A stretch of 64,000 nt of DNA from Parabacteroides distasonis (GCA_021531385.1 JAFBIR010000017.1:1-64000), one strand, 5' to 3'. Counted from the first letter of the stretch, positions 36,045 through 46,039 are shown. Numbers and translations: made by a program. Notes: generated by a model not told the origin, from the letters alone.

Positions 36045-36710
36045 ATGGATTATGATTGGATGGACTTTGCGCTGTTTGGGCTATGCTTGGTGATCATGGC
36101 TGTGGCAGTGATCGCCTATTTCTTGGGGTGCCAGTCAGGCAGGCTTAGGGAGCGCAAACGGCAAGCTCGTGAACGATGGGTGAGTCAGAAGTCACAGCTC
36201 TATGTGATGAAACAGGCATTGCGGCAAGATCAAGAGACGATCGAGGAGCTAGCCGAGAAGCTGAAAAGTTATGCTGAGCAATCGAAGGATTATGCAGAGA
36301 CACAAGAGGAGTTGGCTCGCTATCGGAAAGAGGTGGCCCGAATGGAGAATGAACTGAAGCGGCAAGCAGAGCAGTTTTCTTCCGCCATGTCGCATAATCA
36401 AAGTTTTGATTTGATCAATGCGATGCGCGAGGACCCGTTACACGTTAACCTGACCCGTGAGGATTGGGAGGAATTGTTCACATGCGTGGAACAGATTTAC
36501 CCCATCTTCATGTTGCGCTTACGGAAGCTAAAGGTCACCCGCCATGAGTTGGAGATCTGTTGTTTGATCCGGCTTCGTTTCGAGCGGCAGGAGATGTTGG
36601 CTCTTTTCCATTGTACTTCTGAGGCACTGACGAAATCTCGCAATCGCCTCAAGAAACGGCTGGAATTGGCTGAAGGCCGGGATTTGGAAGATTTTTTGCT
36701 GCATTTATAG
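36045..36710 (+). CDS. Membrane-anchored coiled-coil protein with HTH-like C-terminus
   Basis: A 221-aa protein of unknown function. One N-terminal membrane helix (8-28) is followed by a basic stretch and a coiled coil (about 35-115). The C-terminal 75 residues (about 146-208) look like the LuxR/sigma-4-type helix-turn-helix found at the end of Bacteroidetes TPR regulators: YPIFMLRLR, then LEICCLIRLRF, then TSEALTKSRNRLKKRL. That would make it a DNA-binding protein tethered to the inner membrane. It follows ppk1 by 6 bases, suggesting a role tied to polyphosphate or stress, though this is inference. Confidence 0.65.
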   Translation: MDYDWMDFALFGLCLVIMAVAVIAYFLGCQSGRLRERKRQARERWVSQKSQLYVMKQALRQDQETIEELAEKLKSYAEQSKDYAETQEELARYRKEVARMENELKRQAEQFSSAMSHNQSFDLINAMREDPLHVNLTREDWEELFTCVEQIYPIFMLRLRKLKVTRHELEICCLIRLRFERQEMLALFHCTSEALTKSRNRLKKRLELAEGRDLEDFLLHL

Positions 36711-36846
36711 TTCGCTGATCTGGTGTGATTGTCCGTATTTAGGGAGGAAAATCATCTTGTTGCTCTTGTAATATATTGATAAATAGAAAGCTGAGTGCAG
36801 ACTCATTTGTCCGGTTCTTTTCTATGGCGGTTCGTGCGTATCGCCC

Positions 36847-36854
36847 TACCTTTG
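36847..36854 (+). promoter_or_regulatory. -7 box for the DUF4837 gene
   Basis: TACCTTTG matches TAnnTTTG exactly, 43 bases before the ATG at 36898. The -33 region is weak. Confidence 0.6.
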
Positions 36855-36897
36855 CGCTGTGTTTAGTTTTTAAGTCATAACCGAAAATCGAAGATTT

Positions 36898-37896
36898 ATG
36901 AAAACAAGATGCATTTGGCTTGTTTACCTACTGTGTTGTCTCGGGCTCATCGCCTGCGACAGGATGCAATCGCTTTCCACCACCTTCCGACGTGCTACGG
37001 GATGGCCTTACGAGGTGGTGGTCGTGATGGAGAAGGATGCTTGGCAGGGTGAGTCGGGCGATCTGCTGCGCAAGCAGTTGCAGGCATCGCTCCCCGCCCT
37101 GCCCCAATCGGAGCCGACCATGCGTGTCACCTATGTGGAGCCGGCTCAATTCGATGGTATGCTCAAGTATATGCGCAATATTTTGCTCGTCTCGTTGGAT
37201 GCTGATCGTTACACGCAGACGAGGCTCTCCATGAATGAGGATCGGTGGGCAAAAGGACAATGCATCATCTCTCTCCATGCTCCGAATGAACAGCTACTGA
37301 CTGAGTATTTGTTGCTCCATACGGAGACAGTGGTCGATCACTTTAATCAGGCGGAGCGTAATCGTTGGATACAAGCTTTGAATGAGGATTATAGTCTCTC
37401 GGTTGAGGCTACTATGCGTAGCCAGTTCGGCTATTCTCTCCATGTACCGAGAGATTTGCGTGTCGGCAAAGTGGCTGATCAATTCATGTGGGCTTCCAAC
37501 AACGCTAACCGGGGTCGTATGGATCTGATTGCCTATACATTCCCCTACACGACGCAGGAGGCTTTCAGCGAAGTCTATTTGGTGGCAATGCGCGATTCCG
37601 TGTTGCGGCAGCATGTGCCAGGCTCTTTCCCAGGTTCCTATATGCAGACGGAGCGACGCTTTGGGCTCAGCTATTTACCGATTCAGAGTCAGGACGACTA
37701 TTGCGGTATGCTTAGAGGGCTTTGGCGTGTGGAGGGAGACATGATGGGTGGGCCCTTCGTCAGTCTGGCACGTTTAGATCCCTCTCGTAGGCGCATGATC
37801 GTGGTCGAGAGCTTCGTCTATGCGCCGGAGTCGAAAAAGGCCAATCTGATCCGCCGGATGGAAGCGGCACTCTATACGTTACGTTTCAACGATTAG
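36898..37896 (+). CDS. DUF4837 family lipoprotein
   Basis: A 332-aa lipoprotein (lipobox LIAC, Cys20) matching DUF4837, a Bacteroidetes envelope family of unknown function. Visible family features are RRATGWPYEVVVVMEKDAW near the start, a central QFGYSLHVP and a C-terminal FVYAPESKKANLIRRMEAALYTL. No catalytic motif is apparent. It is probably monocistronic with its own -7 box. Confidence 0.88.
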   Translation: MKTRCIWLVYLLCCLGLIACDRMQSLSTTFRRATGWPYEVVVVMEKDAWQGESGDLLRKQLQASLPALPQSEPTMRVTYVEPAQFDGMLKYMRNILLVSLDADRYTQTRLSMNEDRWAKGQCIISLHAPNEQLLTEYLLLHTETVVDHFNQAERNRWIQALNEDYSLSVEATMRSQFGYSLHVPRDLRVGKVADQFMWASNNANRGRMDLIAYTFPYTTQEAFSEVYLVAMRDSVLRQHVPGSFPGSYMQTERRFGLSYLPIQSQDDYCGMLRGLWRVEGDMMGGPFVSLARLDPSRRRMIVVESFVYAPESKKANLIRRMEAALYTLRFND

Positions 37897-37985
37897 GAAA
37901 CGGCTTATATCACTCTCAAAGCATTTTCTCTATAAAATGATGGCAATAAAATCGGCGAAATACCGTTTTTCCCATACAAATCAAG

Positions 37986-39044
37986 ATGATGATGAAACGG
38001 ACATTTGTTGGATTAGTGCTACTGATGTTGCTGTCGGGCGTTGGACAGGTATATAAGCTGTTGCGAGAAAACGAACAACCATTCGCTTGGCGAAGCGGGA
38101 GTTTGGCAGATATTGCCAAAGAAGTGATCGCTATCCCGTTGCAGGATTCCGGAAAGCGACAGATTAAGGAGGCAGGTTCCGTGCGTTTGGTAGGTGATAA
38201 TCTGTTCTTGATTAGTGATGAAACACTTTATCGCTTTACCAGGAAGGGGGAATATATCTGTGCCATTACTTGTCCAGAAGAAATGCGGGTAGCGGGTTAT
38301 GTGGTTGACCCCATGCAGCGGCAATTAATCGTTTTTGGTAATGTCAATGACATCTTTTATTATACGTTTGAGGGAGAGTTGGTGCGATGCAAAAAGTTGA
38401 CCTCTGATTTGAATAACAAGCGTCAGCTTTATGCGGCGGCCTATCATAAGGGGCATGTATTGACTGTGGAGGCCACACTGGCGGAGCATGATTCGAGACT
38501 TTATCGGCGTGAACTGGTCGAGTATGATACGGCTTTTCAGCGGATTGGTGCACAGGAGATTCAGCCCCTATCGTTGATGCGCAGTGATGAGCCGATTGGT
38601 TATTTACCTCCCGTTGTGGCGATTGATTCATCTACGGAGCGGCCTTATGCGTATACTCCCTCGTTGCAACCGCATCGTCTCTTGCGTGACACGCTTTTTA
38701 TTTGGCAGAAAAGACAACAACTGCTTTCCTCTTTGGAACAAGGAGAGGCGGACTGCCCATTACTGCCTATCCGGATGGGCAGACGTCTTTGGATCGCCTC
38801 CTATCCACATTTTTCCGATAGCAATTTGGGATATACCTTCTGTTATGATACGTTTAGCGGACATTATTGGCAAAGTGAGGAGGGATTGGAGGATGACTTT
38901 TATCATACTGGCAAAGTCAGAGCCTTGGAGGCCATGGATCCCTATGGTGATTGCTATTGCTTCACTTGCCTGGCGGAAAAGATGAAACAGCCCCTCACTG
39001 AGAAGAGTGATTTAGTGCTTTTTTTGGTGACGATGAGGGGATAA
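37986..39044 (+). CDS. Putative 6-bladed beta-propeller envelope protein
   Basis: A 352-aa protein with an N-terminal hydrophobic anchor or uncleaved signal and no lipobox. The body is made of repeated short beta strands ending in turns such as DGDCYCF and GYTFCYD. This resembles the 6-bladed beta-propeller (BF3164-like) proteins of Bacteroidales, but similarity is weak and blade boundaries are not clear by eye. ATG at 37986 or the next codons (MMMK) would serve equally. Function unknown. Confidence 0.6.
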   Translation: MMMKRTFVGLVLLMLLSGVGQVYKLLRENEQPFAWRSGSLADIAKEVIAIPLQDSGKRQIKEAGSVRLVGDNLFLISDETLYRFTRKGEYICAITCPEEMRVAGYVVDPMQRQLIVFGNVNDIFYYTFEGELVRCKKLTSDLNNKRQLYAAAYHKGHVLTVEATLAEHDSRLYRRELVEYDTAFQRIGAQEIQPLSLMRSDEPIGYLPPVVAIDSSTERPYAYTPSLQPHRLLRDTLFIWQKRQQLLSSLEQGEADCPLLPIRMGRRLWIASYPHFSDSNLGYTFCYDTFSGHYWQSEEGLEDDFYHTGKVRALEAMDPYGDCYCFTCLAEKMKQPLTEKSDLVLFLVTMRG

Positions 39045-39047
39045 GAA

Positions 39048-39074
39048 AAGCCTCCCTGGTGAGTTAGGAGGCTT
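39048..39074. terminator. Convergent terminator hairpin
   Basis: AAGCCTCC (39048-39055) pairs with GGAGGCTT (39067-39074), between the propeller gene and the convergent M3 peptidase gene. T runs on either side are short. Confidence 0.65.
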
Positions 39075-39085
39075 CGAGAAAGGGT

Positions 39086-41185
39086 TTATCGTTTGACACC
39101 ATTGCGGATCAAAAGAGCATCAATGGTTGGTTCTTGTCCTCGGAATCGTTTATAGAGCAACTCTGGGTCTTCTGTACCACCCTTTGAAAGAATGTTTTCC
39201 CGGAAGGAGCGAGCTACTTCCTTATTGAATATTCCTTTTTCTTTAAAGAGCGAAAAGGCATCCGCATCTAATACCTCGGCCCATTTGTATCCGTAGTATC
39301 CAGCGGCATAACCTCCGGAGAAGATATGGCCAAATTGTGTACCCATCAAAGCACCTTCAACCTCTGGCACGATTACGGTTGGAGCCCAAGCCTTTTTCTC
39401 AAAATCAGCAACCTCCCCTTCAAAGGGTTGTTCCAAAGTGTGCCAAGCCATGTCGAGCATACCGAAGCTGAGTTGGCGACAGCATGCATAACCGACATTG
39501 AAATTGGCTGCATCAATTAACTTCTGGATTAATTCTGAGGGAATTTTTTCACCCGTTTGGTAGTGAATAGCAATCTGATCCAAGAACTCTTTTTCAGTCA
39601 ACCAGTTTTCCATGATCTGCGAAGGCAACTCCACGAAGTCACGATAGACGTTAGTACCGGATAAGCTGGCATAATGCCCTTGTGCCAACATGCCATGAAT
39701 GGAGTGGCCAAACTCATGCAACAGAGTTTCCACCTCGTCGAAGGTGAGGAGGGAGGGCTTGGTCTCTGTCGGACGAGTAAAGTTCATCACGATGATAATT
39801 TGTGGGCGACTATCTTTACCCTGCTCATCGATGAATTGCGACTTGATGTTGTTCATCCATGCACCCGATTGTTTTCCATCGCGCGGGAAGAAGTCGGTGT
39901 AGAGCACAGCCAAAAATCGGCCGTCTGCATCATAGACTTCGTAGGGTGTCACTTCGGGGTGATAGACTGGGATCTTTTGGTTTTCCTTGAAAGTGATACC
40001 ATATAGTTGGGTAGCGAGACCGAATACAGCTTGCTTGACATGCTCCAACTCAAAATAGGGACGGGTCATCTCGTCGTTGATTTGGAAGCGGATGTCGCGC
40101 AACTTCTCTGAATAATAACTCCAATCCCAAGGCATGACCGTGAAGTCTTGCTGCTCTTTGCCGATGGCAAAGCCCTGTACCTGGTTGTATTCGTTGATGG
40201 CAACCGGCTTGTAGGCATCGAGCAGCTGATTGAGTAATTGATACACATTGGTAGGGTTTTTAGCCATGGTGTGTACCAGGTTATATTCCGCATAATTTTT
40301 GTAGCCCATCAAATGAGCAACCTCCAAACGGTCATTGACAATCTTGCGGATGATCTCTTTGTTATCGTACTCATCTCCTTTATTACCTATATTCATATAG
40401 GCCCGGTACAATTGCTCACGCAAATCTCTGCGGTCAGCGTAGCGCATGAAGGGCACATAACTCGGAGCGGAAAGGTTGAAGAGCCAACCACTCTTCCCTT
40501 TGCTCTTGGCTCGCAGGGCTGCAGCCTCTCGTGCGCTTTCTGGCAGACCAGACAACTCCTGCTCGTCTGTGATCAGCAACTCGAAGCGATTCTTGTCTTT
40601 TAAAGCATTTTGATCGAATTGCAGCGTCAGTTGGCTCAACTCCATGCTAAGTCTGCGATATTTGATTTTGTCAGCCGCACCCAAGGTTGCTCCCTGCACC
40701 TTGAATGCCTCAAAGGTCTCCTCTAATAGTTTGGCATCCTCTGTAGAGAGCCCTAATTGCTGGCGTTGGTCATAGACCGTCTGTACGCGTGCGAACAGTG
40801 CTTCGTTGAGGTAAATGTTGTTGGAACACTCAGACAGTTTGGGCGATACCCGTTGCGAGATTTCCATCATCTCGTCATTCGCCTCTGCGCTGAGCACATT
40901 AAAGAAGACGGAAGAGACCGTATTTAATAACTTGCCAGCACGTTCCAGTGCGACAATGGTATTGGCGAAGGTGGCCGGTTGCGGATTATCTGCGATTGCC
41001 TTGATCTCCTTTTCCATGCGGCGAATGCCTTCGTCGAAAGCGGGTTCGTAATGCTCCGTCTTTATCTGATCGAAGGGCGGAGTCTCAAACGGTGTCTTAA
41101 ATTTCCCGAAGAACGGGTTTCCTGCGGCTTGTGTCATTTGCATCACACTTAATAAAATTACTACATTTAACAATAGTTTTCGCAT
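39086..41185 (-). CDS. M3 family metallopeptidase (peptidyl-dipeptidase Dcp-like)
   Basis: A 699-aa zinc peptidase with a signal peptide (cut near TQAAG), so it acts in the periplasm. The active site HEFGHSIHG begins at H490 (H490, E491, H494); the third ligand lies downstream in the ENWLTEKEF region. KTEHYEPAFDEG at the N-terminus and NVYRDFVELPSQ are typical of the Dcp/oligopeptidase A group. It should trim dipeptides from the C-terminus of short peptides. The ATG is 28 bases downstream of a good -7 box. Confidence 0.95.
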   Translation of the reverse strand: MRKLLLNVVILLSVMQMTQAAGNPFFGKFKTPFETPPFDQIKTEHYEPAFDEGIRRMEKEIKAIADNPQPATFANTIVALERAGKLLNTVSSVFFNVLSAEANDEMMEISQRVSPKLSECSNNIYLNEALFARVQTVYDQRQQLGLSTEDAKLLEETFEAFKVQGATLGAADKIKYRRLSMELSQLTLQFDQNALKDKNRFELLITDEQELSGLPESAREAAALRAKSKGKSGWLFNLSAPSYVPFMRYADRRDLREQLYRAYMNIGNKGDEYDNKEIIRKIVNDRLEVAHLMGYKNYAEYNLVHTMAKNPTNVYQLLNQLLDAYKPVAINEYNQVQGFAIGKEQQDFTVMPWDWSYYSEKLRDIRFQINDEMTRPYFELEHVKQAVFGLATQLYGITFKENQKIPVYHPEVTPYEVYDADGRFLAVLYTDFFPRDGKQSGAWMNNIKSQFIDEQGKDSRPQIIIVMNFTRPTETKPSLLTFDEVETLLHEFGHSIHGMLAQGHYASLSGTNVYRDFVELPSQIMENWLTEKEFLDQIAIHYQTGEKIPSELIQKLIDAANFNVGYACCRQLSFGMLDMAWHTLEQPFEGEVADFEKKAWAPTVIVPEVEGALMGTQFGHIFSGGYAAGYYGYKWAEVLDADAFSLFKEKGIFNKEVARSFRENILSKGGTEDPELLYKRFRGQEPTIDALLIRNGVKR

Positions 41186-41212
41186 CCTGTCTGTGTTTTA
41201 ATAATTTGGGCT

Positions 41213-41220
41213 CAAAGATA
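41213..41220 (-). promoter_or_regulatory. -7 box for the M3 peptidase gene
   Basis: The minus strand reads TATCTTTG, an exact TAnnTTTG match, 28 bases upstream of the ATG. No -33 box is evident. Confidence 0.6.
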
Positions 41221-41369
41221 GCTATTCCAACGCAGATAGTTTGTGAGGAAATAAAACAAATATATGTTTGATAACACACCTTTTGAACATCATTTTGGGG
41301 TAATCGCTTGATTTATAAAAAGCTTTGGAAACGAAAAATGGAGATTTTTAAATTCAATCGAATGGTCGG

Positions 41370-41401
41370 TTTGTTTATTTACGGATTAAACTCTATTTTT
41401 G
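41370..41401 (+). promoter_or_regulatory. Promoter of the glycogen operon
   Basis: TTTG (41370-41373) and TATTTTTG (41394-41401) are 20 bases apart, a full-consensus Bacteroides promoter. The predicted leader is about 70 bases. The rest of the 291-base gap from 41186 is AT-rich with nothing else recognisable. Confidence 0.8.
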
Positions 41402-41476
41402 AATCGTTGAAACTGGCTTAACTGTTTCAGATAGTAAGATATAAACAGCAAAAAACTTAAAACCCAAATATAAAAT

Positions 41477-43411
41477 ATGAGTTATCTTAGATTTGACAAG
41501 ACAGTAATGATAAACCTGGAAGAGTCATTGACTCGTGAGGTGCTTCGGACAAATCGGTTAGGAGCCTATCACTGCACTACTGTTGTTGATTGTAATACCA
41601 GGAAATATCACGGACTTCTTGTGATGCCTGTGCCCGCTATTGATGACGACAATCATGTGTTGCTGTCCTCGTTCGACGAGACAGTAATTCAGCATGGAGC
41701 CGAATTCAATTTGGGTTTGCACAAATATGCGGGTGATAATTTCAGCCCCAAAGGTCATAAGTACATCCGTGAGTACAGCTCAGAGACGGTGCCTCGCACG
41801 CTCTATCGTGTGGGTGGCGTGATTTTCTCGAAAGAGAAGGTCTTCTCTATGTATGAGAACCGCATCTTGATTAAGTACACCTTGGAGGATTGCCACTCGG
41901 CTACGACGTTGCGTTTCCGTCCCTTCTTGGCGTTCCGTAGCGTAAAAGAGTTGACTCATGCGAATGGAAATGCCAACCAGGGTTACCAAGAGGTGACTAA
42001 CGGTATTAAGACCTGTATGTATCCAGGCTATCCGGAGCTGTTTATGCAGTTTAATAAGAAGGTGAAATTTGTTTACGAGCCCTATTGGTATAATGGCATT
42101 GAGTATCCGAAAGAGCAGGAGCGTGGTTATCCGTATCAGGAGGATCTGTATGTGCCGGGTTACTTTGAGGTACCCATCAAGAAGGGTGAAAGCATCATAT
42201 TCAGTGCCGGTGATACCGCTGTGGCAACTACTCGCCTGAAATCACTTTATGAGTCTGAGGTGGCTGCCCGTACACCGCGAACAAGCTTCTTCAATTGCTT
42301 AAAGAACTCTGCGCAGCAGGTGTATTATCGTCCTAAAGAGGATGACGCTTACCTATTGGCCGGTTATCCTTGGTTTAAGGTGCGTGCGCGTGACCTCTTT
42401 ATCGGTTTGCCGGGCTGTACGCTTTCTATTGACGATCCGGTTCGTTTCGAGAAGATTATGCATACGGCTATCCCGGCTATCCGCACCTATATGCAAGAGG
42501 GGATTGGTGATCGGGTGATCCAGGAGATTGAGCACCCAGATGTATTCTTGTGGGCTATTTGGGCTATCCAACAATATACAAAGCAAGAGGGATTGGAGAA
42601 ATCCCGCGTGATGTATGCGCATATCGTGAAAGAGATCATTGATTATATCCGTGAGCAGAAGCATCCGGATATGAAGTTGATGGAGAATGGTTTGCTCTTT
42701 GCGAATGGTCGTGACAAAGCGATTACATGGATGAACTCTACCGTGAACGGCAAGCCGGTTGTTCCCCGCTCCGGTTATATTGTAGAGTTTAATGCCTTGT
42801 GGTATAACGCACTCTGTTTCTATACCGAGTTGATGGGTGGTGCTCCGATTGAGGAGTTGGATCCGATTATCAAGAAGATCGAGAAATCGTTCCCGGAGAC
42901 TTTCGTCAATGGCTATAACTACCTGTTCGATTCAGTCAATGGTTCGACCGTAGATTGGAGTGTACGTCCTAACATGATCTTTGCGGTGGCATTGCCTTAT
43001 TCACCGTTGACTCGTTTGCAAAAGCGTGCTGTGGTGGACATTGTAACGAAAGAGTTGTTGACCCCGAAGGGATTGCGCTCTTTGAGTCCGAAGAGCGAGG
43101 GCTATCGTCCCTATTATGTCGGTCCGCAGTATGAGCGCGATCTGGCCTACCATCAGGGAACGGCTTGGCCTTGGTTGTTAGGAGCCTATTTGGAGGCTTA
43201 CTTGCGTGTGTTTGGTAAGGGAGGCGTTGCTTTTGCCGAGCGCATGTTGATAAGCATGGAGGAGGAGATGTCATTGCACTGCATTGGCACGATCCCGGAG
43301 CTGTTTGATGGCAACCCGCCATTCACTGGTCGTGGTGCTGTTTCTTTCACGATGAATGTAGCTGCTATCCTCCGCATTGTGGATTTGTTGAAGAAGTATA
43401 ACGCCGAATAA
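41477..43411 (+). CDS. Glycogen debranching enzyme (amylo-alpha-1,6-glucosidase)
   Basis: A 644-aa cytoplasmic enzyme with an N-terminal GDE beta-sandwich domain (about 1-260) and an (alpha/alpha)6 barrel. TNRLGAYHCTTVVDCNTRKYHGLLV, WFKVRARDLFIGLPG, TWMNSTVNG and YHQGTAWPWLLGAYLEA are diagnostic of the bacterial debranching (GH133-type) family. It removes alpha-1,6 branch residues from glycogen. First gene of a three-gene operon (gaps 15 and 36 bases) behind a consensus promoter. Confidence 0.94.
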   Translation: MSYLRFDKTVMINLEESLTREVLRTNRLGAYHCTTVVDCNTRKYHGLLVMPVPAIDDDNHVLLSSFDETVIQHGAEFNLGLHKYAGDNFSPKGHKYIREYSSETVPRTLYRVGGVIFSKEKVFSMYENRILIKYTLEDCHSATTLRFRPFLAFRSVKELTHANGNANQGYQEVTNGIKTCMYPGYPELFMQFNKKVKFVYEPYWYNGIEYPKEQERGYPYQEDLYVPGYFEVPIKKGESIIFSAGDTAVATTRLKSLYESEVAARTPRTSFFNCLKNSAQQVYYRPKEDDAYLLAGYPWFKVRARDLFIGLPGCTLSIDDPVRFEKIMHTAIPAIRTYMQEGIGDRVIQEIEHPDVFLWAIWAIQQYTKQEGLEKSRVMYAHIVKEIIDYIREQKHPDMKLMENGLLFANGRDKAITWMNSTVNGKPVVPRSGYIVEFNALWYNALCFYTELMGGAPIEELDPIIKKIEKSFPETFVNGYNYLFDSVNGSTVDWSVRPNMIFAVALPYSPLTRLQKRAVVDIVTKELLTPKGLRSLSPKSEGYRPYYVGPQYERDLAYHQGTAWPWLLGAYLEAYLRVFGKGGVAFAERMLISMEEEMSLHCIGTIPELFDGNPPFTGRGAVSFTMNVAAILRIVDLLKKYNAE

Positions 43412-43426
43412 AACGAAAGAACCTGT

Positions 43427-44698
43427 ATGAAAGCATTGATGTTTGGATGGGAGTTCCCTCCTCATATCTTGGGCGGTTTAGGAACGGCCAGCTTCGGTTT
43501 GACACGAGGCATGGCTATGCAGCCCGATATGGATATTACCTTTTGTATTCCGAAACCCTGGGGCGATGAGGACCAGAGTTTCTTAAAGATCGTGGGTGTC
43601 AATCATGTACCTGTTGTTTGGAAAGATCTGGATCCTAACTATGTGGAGAAACAGATGGCGAAGGCAGGTATGAATGCCGAGCAGTATTTCCGGTATCGCG
43701 ATCATATTTACGCAGACTTTAGTTACCGTCATGTCGATGACTTGGGTTGTATGGAGTTTTCCGGTCGTTATCCCGACAATCTGTTGGAGGAGATCAACAA
43801 CTACTCCATCGTGGCAGGCGTGATCGCTCGTGCTGAGCAGTACGACATCATCCATGCGCATGATTGGTTGACCTATCCGGCTGGTATCCATGCGAAGAAT
43901 GTGAGTGGCAAACCTTTGGTTATCCATGTACATGCGACTGATTATGACCGTAGTCGTGGCAATGTCAATCCTGATGTATATGCCATCGAGAAGAATGGTA
44001 TGGATAATGCCGATCACATCATCACCGTGTCTAACTTGACGCACCAGACTGTGATTGAGAAATATCATCAAGATCCGGCGAAGGTGACTACGGTACATAA
44101 TGCTGTTGAGCCGTTGAGCCCGGAGATCTTGGCTATCCAAGACAAGAAGGGTGTGAAAGATAAAGTGATCACTTTCTTGGGACGTATCACGATGCAGAAG
44201 GGTCCAGAGTACTTTGTTGAGGCTGCAGCTAAGGTATTGGCGAAAGCACCTCATGCGCGTTTCGTGATGGCTGGTAGTGGTGATATGATGAACCAGATGA
44301 TCCGTCTGGCTGCCGCACGCCATATTTCTGATCGTTTCCACTTCACCGGTTTCATGAAGGGTAAACAGGTTTATGAGGTGTTGAAAGCCAGTGATGTCTA
44401 TGTGATGCCGTCTGTTTCTGAGCCGTTTGGTATTTCTCCGTTGGAGGCAATGCAGTGTGGTGTTCCTTCCATTATCTCTAAGCAGTCCGGTTGTGCCGAG
44501 ATCTTGGATTATGCGGTGAAGGTGGACTATTGGGACATCGAGGCATTGGCTGATGCGATGTATTCGATCATTACTTACCCAGCTATGCATGAGTTTTTGA
44601 AGGTAGAGGGCAAGAAAGAGGTGGATAACATCAAATGGGAGTATGCCGGCCAGAAGGTACGTCGCATTTACGATATGGTGATAGAGAGTAAAAAGTAA
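43427..44698 (+). CDS. Glycosyltransferase family 4, glycogen synthase-like
   Basis: A 423-aa GT-B fold glycosyltransferase. The N-terminus MFGWEFPPHILGGLGTA is the sugar-nucleotide grip of starch/glycogen synthase-like GT4 enzymes. HAHDWLTYPAG, VHNAVEP, the binding core FLGRITMQKGPEYF and the acid motif EPFGISPLEAMQCG follow. Between a debranching enzyme and a GH57 enzyme it most likely builds the linear alpha-1,4 chains of glycogen. The donor (ADP- or UDP-glucose) is not readable. Confidence 0.92.
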   Translation: MKALMFGWEFPPHILGGLGTASFGLTRGMAMQPDMDITFCIPKPWGDEDQSFLKIVGVNHVPVVWKDLDPNYVEKQMAKAGMNAEQYFRYRDHIYADFSYRHVDDLGCMEFSGRYPDNLLEEINNYSIVAGVIARAEQYDIIHAHDWLTYPAGIHAKNVSGKPLVIHVHATDYDRSRGNVNPDVYAIEKNGMDNADHIITVSNLTHQTVIEKYHQDPAKVTTVHNAVEPLSPEILAIQDKKGVKDKVITFLGRITMQKGPEYFVEAAAKVLAKAPHARFVMAGSGDMMNQMIRLAAARHISDRFHFTGFMKGKQVYEVLKASDVYVMPSVSEPFGISPLEAMQCGVPSIISKQSGCAEILDYAVKVDYWDIEALADAMYSIITYPAMHEFLKVEGKKEVDNIKWEYAGQKVRRIYDMVIESKK

Positions 44699-44734
44699 TA
44701 TTAACGACAAGACAAGAATAAAACTAACAAGAAT

Positions 44735-46039
44735 ATGAAAACGATCTGTTTCTATTTTCAGATACATCAACCGTTCCGTTTAAAGAGATACCGTTTCTTT
44801 GATATTGGTAACGATCACTACTACTATGATGATTTCCAGAACGAGGAAATTATTCGCCGCATCGCTGAGCAGTGCTACCTGCCGGCCAACCGTACCATCA
44901 TGGAGATGATCAAGACCAGCGGTGGCAAATTTAAGGTAGCTTTCTCTATCTCAGGTGTTGCGTTGGAGCAGATGGAGATCTATACGCCGGAGGTGATTGA
45001 TAGCTTCAAGGAGCTGGCAGCGACAGGCAATGTGGAGTTCCTCTCTGAAACCTATGCGCACTCACTCTCTTCCTTGGGCGATCCCGATGAGTTCAAGCAC
45101 CAGATCGAGAAACAAGAGGATAAGATCAAGACACTCTTTGGCGTGAAGCCGAAAGTGTTCCGAAATACGGAGTTGATCTATTCAGATGACATTTCTGCAT
45201 TGGTGGCAGAGATGGGTTATAAGGGTATGTTGACCGAGGGTGCTAAGCACATCTTGGGTTGGAAGAGCCCGAACTACATGTATAACTCATGCGTAGTACC
45301 GAAGTTGCACCTGTTGTTGAAGAACGACCGCTTCAGCGAGGATCTCTCCGCTCGCTTTAGCGACTACAGCTGGAATGAGTATCCGTTGACCGCTGAAAAG
45401 TTCATTTCTTGGATCGCTGAGACTCCGGAGTCAGAGCAGGTGATCAACCTCTTCATGAACTATGAGGTATTGGGTTCTTTGCATCCTGCTTCAACGGGTA
45501 TCTTCGATTTCTTCAAGGCATTGCCCCGTTTTGCGGCTGAGAAGGGCATTAGCTTCTCTACACCGACAGAGGTGTTCTCTTTGATGAAACCGGTTGATTC
45601 TATCTCTGTTCCCTATCCGATGTCTTGGGTGGATGAGGAGAGAGACTGCAGCTCATGGCTGGGTAATGTCCTCCAGCAGGAGGCGTTCCGCACGATCAAT
45701 GAGATAGGTGCTCGCGTTAGATTGTCACAGACTCGTCGTATTCGTCAGGATTGGTACTATCTGCAGAGCAGTGACCATTTCTATTATATGAGTACGAAGC
45801 ACATGGGTCATGCAGGCTTTAGCCCTTATGACAATCCATATGACGCATTTAATAACTATATGAATGTATTGTCTGACTTTATCGTGCGTGTGAACGCTGA
45901 ATTCCCTGAGAGCATCGAGAACGAGGAGTTGAACGCATTGCTTTCTACGATCAAGAACCAAGGTGAGGAGATTGAGCAGTTGCAGAAAGAGTTGGATAAG
46001 TATAAGAAAAAAGCAACGAAGAAAAAAACTGCTGAATAA
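44735..46039 (+). CDS. Glycoside hydrolase family 57 (alpha-amylase/branching type)
   Basis: A 434-aa GH57 enzyme. FYFQIHQPFRLKRYRFFDIG at the N-terminus is the family start motif. The nucleophile region RNTELIYSDD and FMNYEVLGSLHPAS are conserved. The last 40 residues form a Lys/Glu-rich coiled coil absent from many relatives. In this operon it would act as an alpha-amylase or 4-alpha-glucanotransferase on glycogen. A 10-bp hairpin follows the stop. Confidence 0.93.
   Translation: MKTICFYFQIHQPFRLKRYRFFDIGNDHYYYDDFQNEEIIRRIAEQCYLPANRTIMEMIKTSGGKFKVAFSISGVALEQMEIYTPEVIDSFKELAATGNVEFLSETYAHSLSSLGDPDEFKHQIEKQEDKIKTLFGVKPKVFRNTELIYSDDISALVAEMGYKGMLTEGAKHILGWKSPNYMYNSCVVPKLHLLLKNDRFSEDLSARFSDYSWNEYPLTAEKFISWIAETPESEQVINLFMNYEVLGSLHPASTGIFDFFKALPRFAAEKGISFSTPTEVFSLMKPVDSISVPYPMSWVDEERDCSSWLGNVLQQEAFRTINEIGARVRLSQTRRIRQDWYYLQSSDHFYYMSTKHMGHAGFSPYDNPYDAFNNYMNVLSDFIVRVNAEFPESIENEELNALLSTIKNQGEEIEQLQKELDKYKKKATKKKTAE

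Noticed and set aside
43583-44770. A 395-codon open frame on the minus strand opposite the GT4 gene.
   Set aside because: Antisense shadow of a conserved glycosyltransferase, rich in His and Ile, no recognisable domain.
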